Assembly (NCBI GenBank): GCA_012729315.1
Contig: JAAYDI010000175.1
Span: 1 to 64,000, forward strand
DNA length: 64,000 nt
Source of the DNA: Planctomycetaceae bacterium
GTDB lineage: Bacteria; Planctomycetota; Planctomycetia; Pirellulales; Pirellulaceae
Direction of reading: 5' to 3'
The translations under genes and the position numbers were made by a program. Below the pieces are notes generated by a model. That model did not search any database. It was not told the DNA's origin and saw only the letters and a list, made by a program, of their open reading frames with translations. Below are positions 50,201 through 57,940 of this stretch, piece by piece. The stretch's first letter is position 1. Each line of letters opens with the position of its first letter.

Positions 50201-51056
50201 ATCGACGCAGGAGGACCGCCCGGCCGACAGCCGGTTCCTGCTGGTGCAGCTCAGGCTGATCCGCACGTTGCAGCAGGAACTCGGCAGCCGGACTGCCCTG
50301 CTCGATCAGGCCATCAAGGATAACGAGGGCTGGAGCGAGCGGCGCGTGGCACAGCAGCGGGAACTGACGGACCGGCAGGGCAGACTGGCGGATCTGCTCG
50401 AGCGGCTTTCGGATGCGCAGCGCGGTCAGGATTCCACGGCGACTGAGCCGCTCCCCGATGTGCCCCCGCACCCGCCGGCCCGGCCGGCCGACACGCCGGA
50501 CCAGACCATGGACCAGCGCCTGCTGGACGGTTTGCCGGGCGCGGCGGCGGCCAATCCGGCGCCGACCCCCGAGGACCCTGCGCCGCGCGAGTTGGCCGCA
50601 GGGTCGGACGTCACCGCGGGGACGCCGTACGAGCAGATTGCCCGGCGGATGCGTGACGTCGCACAGCGACTGGGGCTGCGCGACACGTCGCAGCACACGC
50701 AGGCATCACAGCGACAGATTGTCGAGGCGCTCCAGCAAATGATCGAATCGTTAGACCAGCAGCAGGGGCGATCGCAGCAGCAGACGCAGGGCGAGAAGAA
50801 GCCGGACCAGGATGGCGGTCAGAAGACCGGCCAGGACGCGGCACGCAACAGCGCGGACAGCGGCCAGCCGGACGGCGCGGCAGAGGACACGGCCGCGACG
50901 GTGCAACGCGCGATGGGAGACGTCTGGGGGCACCTGCCAGAACGCTATCGCCGCCACGTGCAGAATGCGGGCGCGGTCGAGTTCCTGCCGCAGTACCGCA
51001 AACTGATCGAAGATTATTACCGGCGGTTGTCGGAAGAACGCACGCCGGGCCGGTGA
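47211..51056 (+). CDS. Large DUF4175-like membrane-anchored coiled-coil protein
   Basis: The 1281-residue protein has two or three membrane helices at the N-terminus (about 28-50, 62-84, 152-175), a beta-rich middle part (residues about 200-530), then a long Gln/Glu/Arg-rich coiled coil to about 1000, an acidic Pro-rich linker and a helical tail (DVWGHLPERYRRHVQNA). This resembles the planctomycete DUF4175-like proteins found in MoxR operons. It may span the periplasm. The frame is open from 47013, but the ATG at 47211 has GGGA upstream and lies after a candidate promoter. Confidence 0.82.
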   Translation: MATSDIVSSTRSTVQQRVRRVARRAHLLVCLHGVSWFVATVCLVALCLGVSDYLIRFQDRGVRLICFALVWLVAAWAVVRYLVSAWRYRCSDLQAARCIERWFPGLGDLLSNAVAFSAQSASDPKAGSLELRAAVIARAEAAVEPLDLTASLDRRPALRAACVAAVVLTLLALLGAANGPATRLAAKRLLVPWGADHWPRRHVLRFVVAPTHVAAGQDFEVELVDDNGRLPDQVQIHYWHEGDADAGIETHAMQPLGQKLTHRLPGVTRGFRYRATGGDDQNMAWRELRVVQPARVLSQEIHLVPPAYTGLAARTATGSFRALQGTRVALHVRVSKRLAAAALDTDTTSGPQRIPLRLDGDRRDCTLSHQDDPGWEIRQTGGYGFHLVDADGVDSGTQERWEVEAIVDTPPTVTLKQPAADLFVTRHATIPLEAIVKDDLAIRSVTLQFTRDATAEDTHQVVPLWTGPDQVTPESDHVARGDDEGVQRTVQHAWDLATMPDLVPGSQIDFRVVAADYQPQESPSANRRITIISAEEHEERTVQRQAEILAQIAEVARLQQQTYEQTTQVAVPLRERAALSRDDIDQLQGAELNQRQVQQRLGHPSDGIQSQVADLLSDMQRNQLDSSAAMARLAQLRDGIRALNEQALPGIEHHLIDALKMARENIGARAETGTPDASRARQPLLQLVHEATAAQQEVIRTLEQMLGQLAQWDSYRRLATEVGRLRREQEDVRQRTESLRQETLSKDLQDLTDAQRITLRQLAEQQNDIALRFDMLQGRMHVTRQELSAADPQAAAILDEALTMVERAGVSGDMRNAARQMGANRLSQAAEEQGQAIQSLSQLQDILANRQEGTPDDERRQQLEQLLQAVAELIDRQQRLATETQQLEESRPAAGDAAPAGWDETLQRLTAEQVALGHDVGSLQNLVADIDSFMLTLQDVQRAAAQAAAMLQERDTGASTQAHQQDVLDALIRLREVLNEEPIPSPPDTPAPDSPPASTQEDRPADSRFLLVQLRLIRTLQQELGSRTALLDQAIKDNEGWSERRVAQQRELTDRQGRLADLLERLSDAQRGQDSTATEPLPDVPPHPPARPADTPDQTMDQRLLDGLPGAAAANPAPTPEDPAPRELAAGSDVTAGTPYEQIARRMRDVAQRLGLRDTSQHTQASQRQIVEALQQMIESLDQQQGRSQQQTQGEKKPDQDGGQKTGQDAARNSADSGQPDGAAEDTAATVQRAMGDVWGHLPERYRRHVQNAGAVEFLPQYRKLIEDYYRRLSEERTPGR

Positions 51057-51108
51057 CGCCCACCAAACACACTGTCAGACGCCGCGGGCAGATAATCAGG
51101 AGTGAACC

Positions 51109-52176
51109 ATGCAAGAGGATGTCACCCGACCGACCGAGCGCCGGCGTTTCCTGGCGACGTCGCTGGCGGCTGTCGGAACGCTGGCAGCTCAGTGGACGAC
51201 CGGGCTCGGCCAGGATCCGGCGGGTGACCTCGCGGCCGCCGATATGCTGACCCCCGAGACGCGGCAGGCGATCCAGGCGGGGCTGGAGTATCTGGCGTCA
51301 CGTCAGAATCCGGACGGGAGCATGGGTGCCGAAGGGTATCAACGTGATGTCGCCGTGGTCAGCCTGGTCGGGCTGGCGATGTTGGCGCACGGCAGCGCGC
51401 CGGGACGCGGCGCCTACGGGCGGTCCATCAACCGGTGCATTGACTATCTGCTGAAGAACACGGATGACAGCGGGTTCATCAATGCGACAGGTCGCGACAA
51501 CCACGGACCGATGTACGGGCACGGGTTCGCCACGCTGTTTCTGGCCGAAGTGTATGGCATGCGGCCGGATCCCGAGTTGCGCGTCAAGCTGGTCAAGGCC
51601 GTGCGGTTGATCGTAAACACCCAGAATGACGAAGGGGGGTGGCGTTACTGGCCCGAACGCCGCGACGCGGACATCAGCGTGACCATCTGCGAAGTGATGG
51701 CGCTGCGCGCCGCGCGGAACGCGGGGATCTACGTCGGCAACGACACCATCGACCGCTGTACCGAATATGTGAAGCGATGCCAGAATCCTGACGGCGGGTT
51801 TGCCTACATGCTGCCGGGCGGCGTCAGCGAGTTTCCACGCTCGGCCGCCGGTGTCGTCGCGCTCCACAGCGCGGGAATCTACGCGGGGGAGGAAATCAGC
51901 CGGGGGCTGGCCTATCTCGAACAGACCGTGCCGCAGGCCGAAGCGGTCGGCACCGCCAACCACTTTTTCTACGGGCACTACTACGCGGCCCAAGCCATGT
52001 GGCAGGCCGGCGGAGACCGCTGGCGCCGTTGGTATCCGATGATTCGCGACACGCTGCTGGCCAGCCGCAAACCGGACGGTTCGTGGTTCGATCAGGTGTG
52101 TCCCGAATACGGGACGGCGATGGCCTGCCTGATTCTCCAGATGCCGCACAACTATCTGCCGATATTCCAGCGATGA
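51109..52176 (+). CDS. Terpene-cyclase/prenyltransferase-repeat protein, Tat-exported
   Basis: The 355-residue protein folds as an alpha/alpha toroid with squalene-cyclase-type repeats (LEYLASRQNPDGSMG, LIVNTQNDEGGWRYW, YVKRCQNPDGGFAYM, TLLASRKPDGSWFD). It lacks the DxDD acid motif of squalene-hopene cyclases, so it is probably not a cyclase; it more likely binds a partner or cleaves nothing. The N-terminus RRRFLATSLAAVG is a Tat-like signal. AGGAGTG sits six bases before the ATG. Its stop overlaps the next start (ATGA). Confidence 0.85.
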   Translation: MQEDVTRPTERRRFLATSLAAVGTLAAQWTTGLGQDPAGDLAAADMLTPETRQAIQAGLEYLASRQNPDGSMGAEGYQRDVAVVSLVGLAMLAHGSAPGRGAYGRSINRCIDYLLKNTDDSGFINATGRDNHGPMYGHGFATLFLAEVYGMRPDPELRVKLVKAVRLIVNTQNDEGGWRYWPERRDADISVTICEVMALRAARNAGIYVGNDTIDRCTEYVKRCQNPDGGFAYMLPGGVSEFPRSAAGVVALHSAGIYAGEEISRGLAYLEQTVPQAEAVGTANHFFYGHYYAAQAMWQAGGDRWRRWYPMIRDTLLASRKPDGSWFDQVCPEYGTAMACLILQMPHNYLPIFQR

Positions 52177-53453
52177 ACCACCACCTGTCTGCCATCGTGA
52201 CGCTGGGCGCCGCGTGCTGCCTGGCCGGACTTCTTGCGAACCCGCAGGCGCCGGCGGCCGACCCGCCGGTCGCGGAGTGCCTCTTGCGGGACGGAACGGT
52301 GTTTGCCGCAGCGCTGCACGAAGTGACCGGCACGGGCGTCGTGGTGTCGGCGGAACCTGGCGGCCTGCAAACGCTGCCCCTGGACGAACTCGTGCTCTGG
52401 GGAGCGTTCGCCGACCGCAGCCAGACTACCCAGGTGGTCCTGGTGGACGGCAGCGTGCTGGTGGCTGACGTCTTGAGTGTGGAGGCGGATGCGGTCGTCA
52501 CGGTCGGGCGGCTCTGGCAGGAGACGCGTCTGCCCCGCGCGGTGGTGCAGGCCATTGTTTTCCATCCACCGGCTGATCCGCAACACCGTGACAAACTCCT
52601 GCGGCGGGCCTGGGACACCGAACGCCCCGACGCTCGATTGCTCCTGGAGAACGGAGATGAACTGGCTGGCCGTTTGCCGGACGTCCTGCGGCCGGATGCG
52701 GGCGCGTTCCAACTCACGCATATCGCGTGGATCACCGGGGACGCCGGTCAGACGATTGACGTCCCGGTGGAGCGTCTGGTCGCAGTTCTGCTCACACCCG
52801 GCCAGACGTGGCGGCCGGCAGCCGGCGGCCAGGAACTGTTGGTGGGTCTGCGCGACGGGAGTCTGGTCCATGCGCAAACCATGCAGCAGAACGGACCGAG
52901 CCTGGAACTGCAGTTGGTTGCCGGGCCGCGCATTGCGACCGAGCCGTTTGCCGCAGCCGGCGGTCAACCGTGGCAGTCCGTGGTGCTGCTGCAGCCGCTG
53001 CGCGGGCACGTCACCTACCTGTCAGATCTCCCGCCTCTTGGTTATCGCCACATTCCGTTTCTCGACATGTCCTGGCCGTACCACCTGGATCGGAGCGTTA
53101 CGGGCGGCCGACTGCGCCACGGTGGCCGGGTCTGGGCCAAAGGGCTGGGCATGCACAGCAGCGCGCGGCTGGCGTTCGAGACGGGGGGCCAGTACCGGGA
53201 GCTGCACGCCGAACTGGCGCTGGACGACGCTGCCGGGCGGCAGGGCAGCGTCATCTTCCGCGTCTACGTGCAGGGCACTACCGATGACTGGAACCTGGCT
53301 TACGAAAGCGGCGTGGTACGGGGCGGTGAACCGGCTCTGCCCATCCGCGTCGACTTGCAGCAGGCGCAGCGGGTGGCGCTGATCGTCGACTACGCCGACC
53401 GGACCGACCAGTGGGATCACGCCAACTGGCTCAACGCCCGCCTGGTACGATGA
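52173..53453 (+). CDS. Secreted NPCBM-domain protein
   Basis: The 426-residue protein has a signal peptide (MNHHLSAIVTLGAACCLAGL), an N-terminal beta-rich domain of repeated DGxV-type strands, and a C-terminal NPCBM/NEW2 domain (about 285-426) with WAKGLGMHSSARLAFETG. NPCBM domains bind carbohydrate. As the last gene of the operon, it may anchor the envelope complex to a glycan. Overlap with the upstream stop by four bases points to translational coupling. Confidence 0.87.
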   Translation: MNHHLSAIVTLGAACCLAGLLANPQAPAADPPVAECLLRDGTVFAAALHEVTGTGVVVSAEPGGLQTLPLDELVLWGAFADRSQTTQVVLVDGSVLVADVLSVEADAVVTVGRLWQETRLPRAVVQAIVFHPPADPQHRDKLLRRAWDTERPDARLLLENGDELAGRLPDVLRPDAGAFQLTHIAWITGDAGQTIDVPVERLVAVLLTPGQTWRPAAGGQELLVGLRDGSLVHAQTMQQNGPSLELQLVAGPRIATEPFAAAGGQPWQSVVLLQPLRGHVTYLSDLPPLGYRHIPFLDMSWPYHLDRSVTGGRLRHGGRVWAKGLGMHSSARLAFETGGQYRELHAELALDDAAGRQGSVIFRVYVQGTTDDWNLAYESGVVRGGEPALPIRVDLQQAQRVALIVDYADRTDQWDHANWLNARLVR

Positions 53454-53515
53454 CGATCGCGCAGCGCAGGATGTACGGCGACGGCCACAGTAGTCCAGGG
53501 CCGATCCCCGCCGCA

Positions 53516-56497
53516 CTACTCGGACGGCGAGGATGTCTTGTAGGCGGTGGTGGCTGCACGGATCGCGCCGGCCGACCGGAACTGGTAGCTGCCTGAACCG
53601 ACCTCGAGCACCGCGCGATCTCCTTCCATGCGGAGGAACTTCACGCCGGGCGCTTCGGCCAGGGGCTGGTCCCCTTCCTGCACGCTTTGAGCGTCGCGTG
53701 CCGGCAGGTAGACGGTCGCCATCGTATTGGCGGGAATCGTGATCTCCAGTTCGAACTGGGCACCCTCCACCTGCCAGTTGCTGTCGATCCGCCCTTGCAC
53801 GCAGGTGTGCGTCGCCATCACCCAGTCGATCGGCTCGCGCTCGGCGTTACTGCCTGGTGCTGGCGGATTCGGTCGGATAGTGATCCGTCGATAACCGGTG
53901 CCGTCGGACTCGATACCGGCCAGGGTCCGGAACATCCACTCGCAGACCGCGCCGAATGCGTAGTGGGAGAACGAGTTCATGGCGGCATTGTGCCGGCCGA
54001 ATCCGTCTTCCTTGGTGTAGCTGTCCCAGCGTTCCCAGATCGTGGTCGCCCCCTGTTCGACTTCGTAGCCCCACGACGGGAATGCGCGGCTCTGGAAGAG
54101 GAACACGGCCAGGTCGTGCTGTCCGACTGCGGAGAGGACGGGCAGCAGGGGACGTGTGCCGAGGAATCCGGTCGCCATGCGATAGCCGTTGTCGCGAATC
54201 ATGTCGGCCAGTTTCTGCCCCGCGCTGGCGCGCAGCGGCGCGGGTATCAGGTCGGCGAACAGGGCCAGGGAGTAAGCGGTCTGTGTTGCGATGCTCAGCG
54301 TGCCGTCGTCCTGCACGTACTTCTTCTGGAAGGCGGACCGGGTCCGCTCGAACTGCTGCCGGTACAGCGCCGCGTCGTCCGGCTTGTTGATGGCCGCAGC
54401 CATCTCTGCCAGGCGGTGCGCGCTGATGGCGAAGTACACCGTATCGATATAGTCGATGGGCGTCGTCTCCCCCTGGGCCAGCCAGTCGCCCCAACTGTTG
54501 CCATGGACGATGCCGAGATCGTCGCGGCTGGTGCGCTGACGCCACGCGAGGAACCGCGTCATGGGCTCCCAGCAGGCTTCGATGATCCGCGTGTCGCTAT
54601 AGGCCTGCCAGATCGTCCACGGACAGATCACACCGGCATCGGTCCAGCCGGCGCCGAAGTCCCACCCATGCTGGAACGGGTAGGGCGCGAAGTCGGCAAA
54701 CGCGCCGCTCGGACGCTGGGACTCCATCAGTTCACGCAGCCACTTGGTGAAGAAGGCGGCGACGTCGGCGTTGTACGTGGCCGTGCCCACATACACCTGG
54801 GCGTCGCCAGTCCATCCGAACCGCTCGTCACGCTGCGGGCAATCGGTCGGCAGGTCGATGAAATTCCCACGCTGCGTGTAGACCACGTTCTGGAACAGCC
54901 GATTGACCATCGGATCGGAGCACACGAAATTGCTCACCAGCGGTGTATCGGAGTGCAGTACCAGCCCCGTGATTTTGGGCGGGGCGGCCAGCGGCGTGTC
55001 GCCTTCGACCGTCACCTCCACGTATTGAAACCCGTGGAAGGTGAAACGCGGCACGTACGTCTCGCCCTGCGCGTCCCCTTTGAGCACGTACCGGTCGATG
55101 GCCCGCGCCTTGCGCAGATTCTCGGTCATCAGCCGGCCGTCGGGGTACACCATCTCGCCGTATCGCAGCGTCACGGTCTGCCCGGCCGCGCCCTGGACCT
55201 CGAGACACACGACACCGGCGATGTTCTGGCCGAGATTGAACAGGTACTTGCCGGGCGCGGGCTCTTTCACCTCGACCGGCTCGATCGCCTCGGTCACGCG
55301 GACGTGTACTCCCGGAAATGCCTCGAGCTTCGGTCTGACAAACCCGAGGTCGACTTCGCGCCCCTTGATCTGCGGAGCCTGGTCCGGCGTGTCCGGACTG
55401 TGGCACTCGTAGAACGTGGCGGTGGGGCGGCCGTTGTCGCCGGCCAGGATCGCCGCCTCCCAGTCGCTGTCGTCGAATCCGGCGCGCGACCAGCCCGCCT
55501 GCTCCCGCCGTGCATCGTAGCACTCGCCCATCAGAAGGTCCGCTTCCTGAATCGGCCCCTGGCCGGTCACGCGCCAGGACGTGTCGGTGGCGATCACGTC
55601 CCGCGTGCCGTCCGCATATTCGATCTCCAGCTGCGCCATCACGGCCGGGGTCTTGCCGTAGATGTACCGGCCGATGCGCTCGGTTCCCATGCCGGTGAGC
55701 AATCCAAATCCCACGTAACCGCTGTACCAGCCGTCCGCGACCCACGCTCCCACGGCGTTCTCGCCAGCCTGGATCAACGGCGTGACATCGTACGTCTGGT
55801 AATAGGCGCGTTGCCGGTAATCGGTCCAGCCCGGCGCGAAATAGGCGTCACCGACACGCTGGCCATTGAGGTGCAGTTCGTAGATGCCCAACGCCGTGGC
55901 GTAGAGCGTGGCCCGTGTCACCTGACTCGACTTGGCTTCAAACGCTTTGCGATACTGCCGCGCCGCCGGCAGAAACAGCTGCGCGGCGTCCCGGAACACG
56001 GGGGTCTCGTCCCGATAGCTGATGTACTGCGCCTGCCAGTCGTCGTCGCGGAGCAGTCCCATCGACCACTGCGCGACCGGCGAGGTGACCCGCCACGTCT
56101 GACCCCCGGCCGCCTCCCCCTGCAACTCGACCTGCCAGTAACAGCGCGTGCGGGACGGCAACGCCAGTCCCCGGTAGGCGAGGTTCACGGTCTCGTCGCT
56201 GGCGACTTCCCCAGAGTCCCACAAGTCCCCTTTGCCTGAAGCAAGCAGGGCGGGCTGCGATGCCACCCGGATGCGATACGTCGTCTGTCGGACACACCGC
56301 AGTTCGGATTCCAGCCGCCAGCTCAGCCGCGGTTGCGGTTGGTCGATGCCTACCGGATCGACGTGGTACTCGCAGCGCAGCTGTGTCACCGTGACCGGCG
56401 CGTCATCGGCCACCACTGTGGATTCGCACAACAGCCATACACCGGCAACGATCCAGACCAGTGACCACACACTGCGGGGGACGAATGCACACTCCAT
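53516..56497 (-). CDS. Secreted alpha-L-rhamnosidase (GH78)
   Basis: The 993-residue enzyme removes alpha-linked rhamnose from plant or algal glycans. A signal peptide (SVWSLVWIVAGVWLL) precedes the Ig-like and beta-sandwich domains and the (alpha/alpha)6 barrel. The catalytic region reads CPQRDERFGWTGDAQVYV with the general acid Glu558 and Asp564; the likely base is Glu822 in TTIWERWDS. The ATG at 56497 was chosen because GGAG lies seven bases upstream; the frame is open to 56521. It is convergent with the NPCBM gene. Confidence 0.94.
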   Translation of the reverse strand: MECAFVPRSVWSLVWIVAGVWLLCESTVVADDAPVTVTQLRCEYHVDPVGIDQPQPRLSWRLESELRCVRQTTYRIRVASQPALLASGKGDLWDSGEVASDETVNLAYRGLALPSRTRCYWQVELQGEAAGGQTWRVTSPVAQWSMGLLRDDDWQAQYISYRDETPVFRDAAQLFLPAARQYRKAFEAKSSQVTRATLYATALGIYELHLNGQRVGDAYFAPGWTDYRQRAYYQTYDVTPLIQAGENAVGAWVADGWYSGYVGFGLLTGMGTERIGRYIYGKTPAVMAQLEIEYADGTRDVIATDTSWRVTGQGPIQEADLLMGECYDARREQAGWSRAGFDDSDWEAAILAGDNGRPTATFYECHSPDTPDQAPQIKGREVDLGFVRPKLEAFPGVHVRVTEAIEPVEVKEPAPGKYLFNLGQNIAGVVCLEVQGAAGQTVTLRYGEMVYPDGRLMTENLRKARAIDRYVLKGDAQGETYVPRFTFHGFQYVEVTVEGDTPLAAPPKITGLVLHSDTPLVSNFVCSDPMVNRLFQNVVYTQRGNFIDLPTDCPQRDERFGWTGDAQVYVGTATYNADVAAFFTKWLRELMESQRPSGAFADFAPYPFQHGWDFGAGWTDAGVICPWTIWQAYSDTRIIEACWEPMTRFLAWRQRTSRDDLGIVHGNSWGDWLAQGETTPIDYIDTVYFAISAHRLAEMAAAINKPDDAALYRQQFERTRSAFQKKYVQDDGTLSIATQTAYSLALFADLIPAPLRASAGQKLADMIRDNGYRMATGFLGTRPLLPVLSAVGQHDLAVFLFQSRAFPSWGYEVEQGATTIWERWDSYTKEDGFGRHNAAMNSFSHYAFGAVCEWMFRTLAGIESDGTGYRRITIRPNPPAPGSNAEREPIDWVMATHTCVQGRIDSNWQVEGAQFELEITIPANTMATVYLPARDAQSVQEGDQPLAEAPGVKFLRMEGDRAVLEVGSGSYQFRSAGAIRAATTAYKTSSPSE

Positions 56498-56646
56498 GAC
56501 ATGACTCCAGCAACCAGACACGACAACGACTCAGCGTCAACCCGGGCACCAGGCCCACAGCAACCAGACAACAGCAACCAGACAACAGCAACCAGGCGGG
56601 GCGGCAGCGGGCCTGTACGGCCGAGCGGCGCCGCCTGCCGCGACGG

Positions 56647-57513
56647 TCAATGCACTTCCCCACGCCTGCCGAACCAGAGCGATCCGAGGATACAGAGGAT
56701 CTGCAAAGCGTAGGTGGCGCCGTGCAGACCCCCTGCGGCGCCAATCACATAGATGAACGACTCGAAATACCGCGCGATCCACCAGCCGCTGATGTCCAGC
56801 AGCACGCCCAGCATCGGCAGGGGCCCCAGCAGCAGCTTGACGCCCTGCGGCAGGCCGGTCATCAGGAACAGTACTCCGACGACGAACGTGAACACGGGGA
56901 CCGTCATGACGTGGGCGTGTGTCACGTGTACCAGCCGGGCCGTGCTTGGCGGCTTGATCTCGACCGTCTGCACCCCCGACGGCTCGCGCGTGATCTTGGG
57001 CTTGGCCGTCACCATCACCAGCTTGTATTCCGGATCGTCGGTGCCCGTCGCCGCGTAGGGGATCTCTTCAATGTCACCTCCATCCGCATGGTGGCACTCG
57101 ATGCACTGAGCCTTGATCACCGCCTGGGCCGATGGGTCCCCCGACTCGGCCAGCCCCTCCTGCGCGAATTCCTCCTCCTTGGCAGCGTTCTCCAGCCAGG
57201 TGATTAACCCACGCACGGCCGGCTCACCGCCTCTGTCCAGATACTCACGCATCCCGCCCCCAGGACGCACCTCGGCCAGCATTTGGGAATTGACGATGAT
57301 CTTGTCTTCCGGCTGAAACGTCCTCGTCATCCCGTGAAACGCGGCCCGCAGGTCGTCCACGGTCATCCCCGGCTCGCCGTCCGCGTTCTGGTGCTTGAAG
57401 TAGATGTTGGCGGTCCCGCACAGGTATCCCGGTCCGATCGTCAGCAGCAGAAGTGTGATCAACAGCTTGGCGGGCAGCGAAAGACGTACCAGACGCAGTG
57501 CATCCCAGTTCAT
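56647..57513 (-). CDS. Membrane protein with one c-heme site
   Basis: The 288-residue protein has an N-terminal helix (PAKLLITLLLLTIGPGYL), a periplasmic part with one heme motif CIECH (Cys137, Cys140, His141), and then three or four C-terminal helices (TVPVFTFVVGVLFLMTG, LLGPLPMLGVLLDISGWWI and others). The segment VHVTHAHVMTVP has several histidines that could coordinate a second cofactor. I do not recognise the family by name. It is divergent from the diheme peroxidase gene and may be its electron donor or membrane link. Confidence 0.82.
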   Translation of the reverse strand: MNWDALRLVRLSLPAKLLITLLLLTIGPGYLCGTANIYFKHQNADGEPGMTVDDLRAAFHGMTRTFQPEDKIIVNSQMLAEVRPGGGMREYLDRGGEPAVRGLITWLENAAKEEEFAQEGLAESGDPSAQAVIKAQCIECHHADGGDIEEIPYAATGTDDPEYKLVMVTAKPKITREPSGVQTVEIKPPSTARLVHVTHAHVMTVPVFTFVVGVLFLMTGLPQGVKLLLGPLPMLGVLLDISGWWIARYFESFIYVIGAAGGLHGATYALQILCILGSLWFGRRGEVH

Positions 57514-57676
57514 TTGTGGAGTCCCCCCGAATAGCGGCCGTCTTCAGTCAGCCCAATGTTCATCGCGATCGCTCTGCCCGACCCTGCGGATCGCGTCGCG
57601 ACGCCTGCTTCCAGACACGAAAGCTATCACACTCGCCAGGCAACCTCAATAGAGGCCGGGCCGCTTCACCGAGGTG

Positions 57677-57792
57677 CCAGGGGAATTCAGGAATTCAGGA
57701 ATTCAGGAATTCAGCTTACTTGTTAGCCGTGCTGAGGGAGCGGACCGGCGAGCCCAACAGCTGCGTCCGCTTGGAAACGGAACAGACCGGAC
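57677..57792. repeat. Intergenic repeat, copy 2
   Basis: Four perfect GGAATTCA octamers (57682-57713) are followed directly by the 73-nt core (57720-57792). It lacks the 15-20 nt spacer that separates octamers and core in the copy at 34486. Confidence 0.85.
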
Positions 57793-57833
57793 GCTTGCCC
57801 CTGCGCACCACGCATGCAGGCCGGCGAAACCAG

Positions 57834-57863
57834 TTGACAATGGCTTGTGCAACGGAATATGTT
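57834..57863 (+). promoter_or_regulatory. Sigma70-type promoter of the diheme peroxidase gene
   Basis: A perfect TTGACA (57834-57839), an 18-bp spacer and TATGTT (57858-57863), about 80 bp before the ATG. Further TTGACA at 57891-57896 lacks a matching -10 box. Confidence 0.55.
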
Positions 57864-57940
57864 GAAACTTCGGTTTCACGGTTCTACGGTTTGACAGTGC
57901 GGCAGTACATCATTCAGGTTGCTTGTGGGAGGAAAGAACG

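Larger units (their letters stand above)
57514..57940. other. Divergent intergenic region before the diheme peroxidase
   Basis: It holds the second copy of the intergenic repeat (57677-57792) and a sigma70-type promoter (57834-57863). Three degenerate 8-bp units (CGGTTTCA, CGGTTCTA, CGGTTTGA at 57871-57894) follow the promoter and may be an operator. The short open frames here are repeat-derived. Confidence 0.6.

Noticed and set aside
48882-50696. A 604-codon open frame antisense to the coiled-coil gene
   Set aside because: Arises from the repetitive Gln/Glu/Arg codons of the coiled coil; no start signal or domain.
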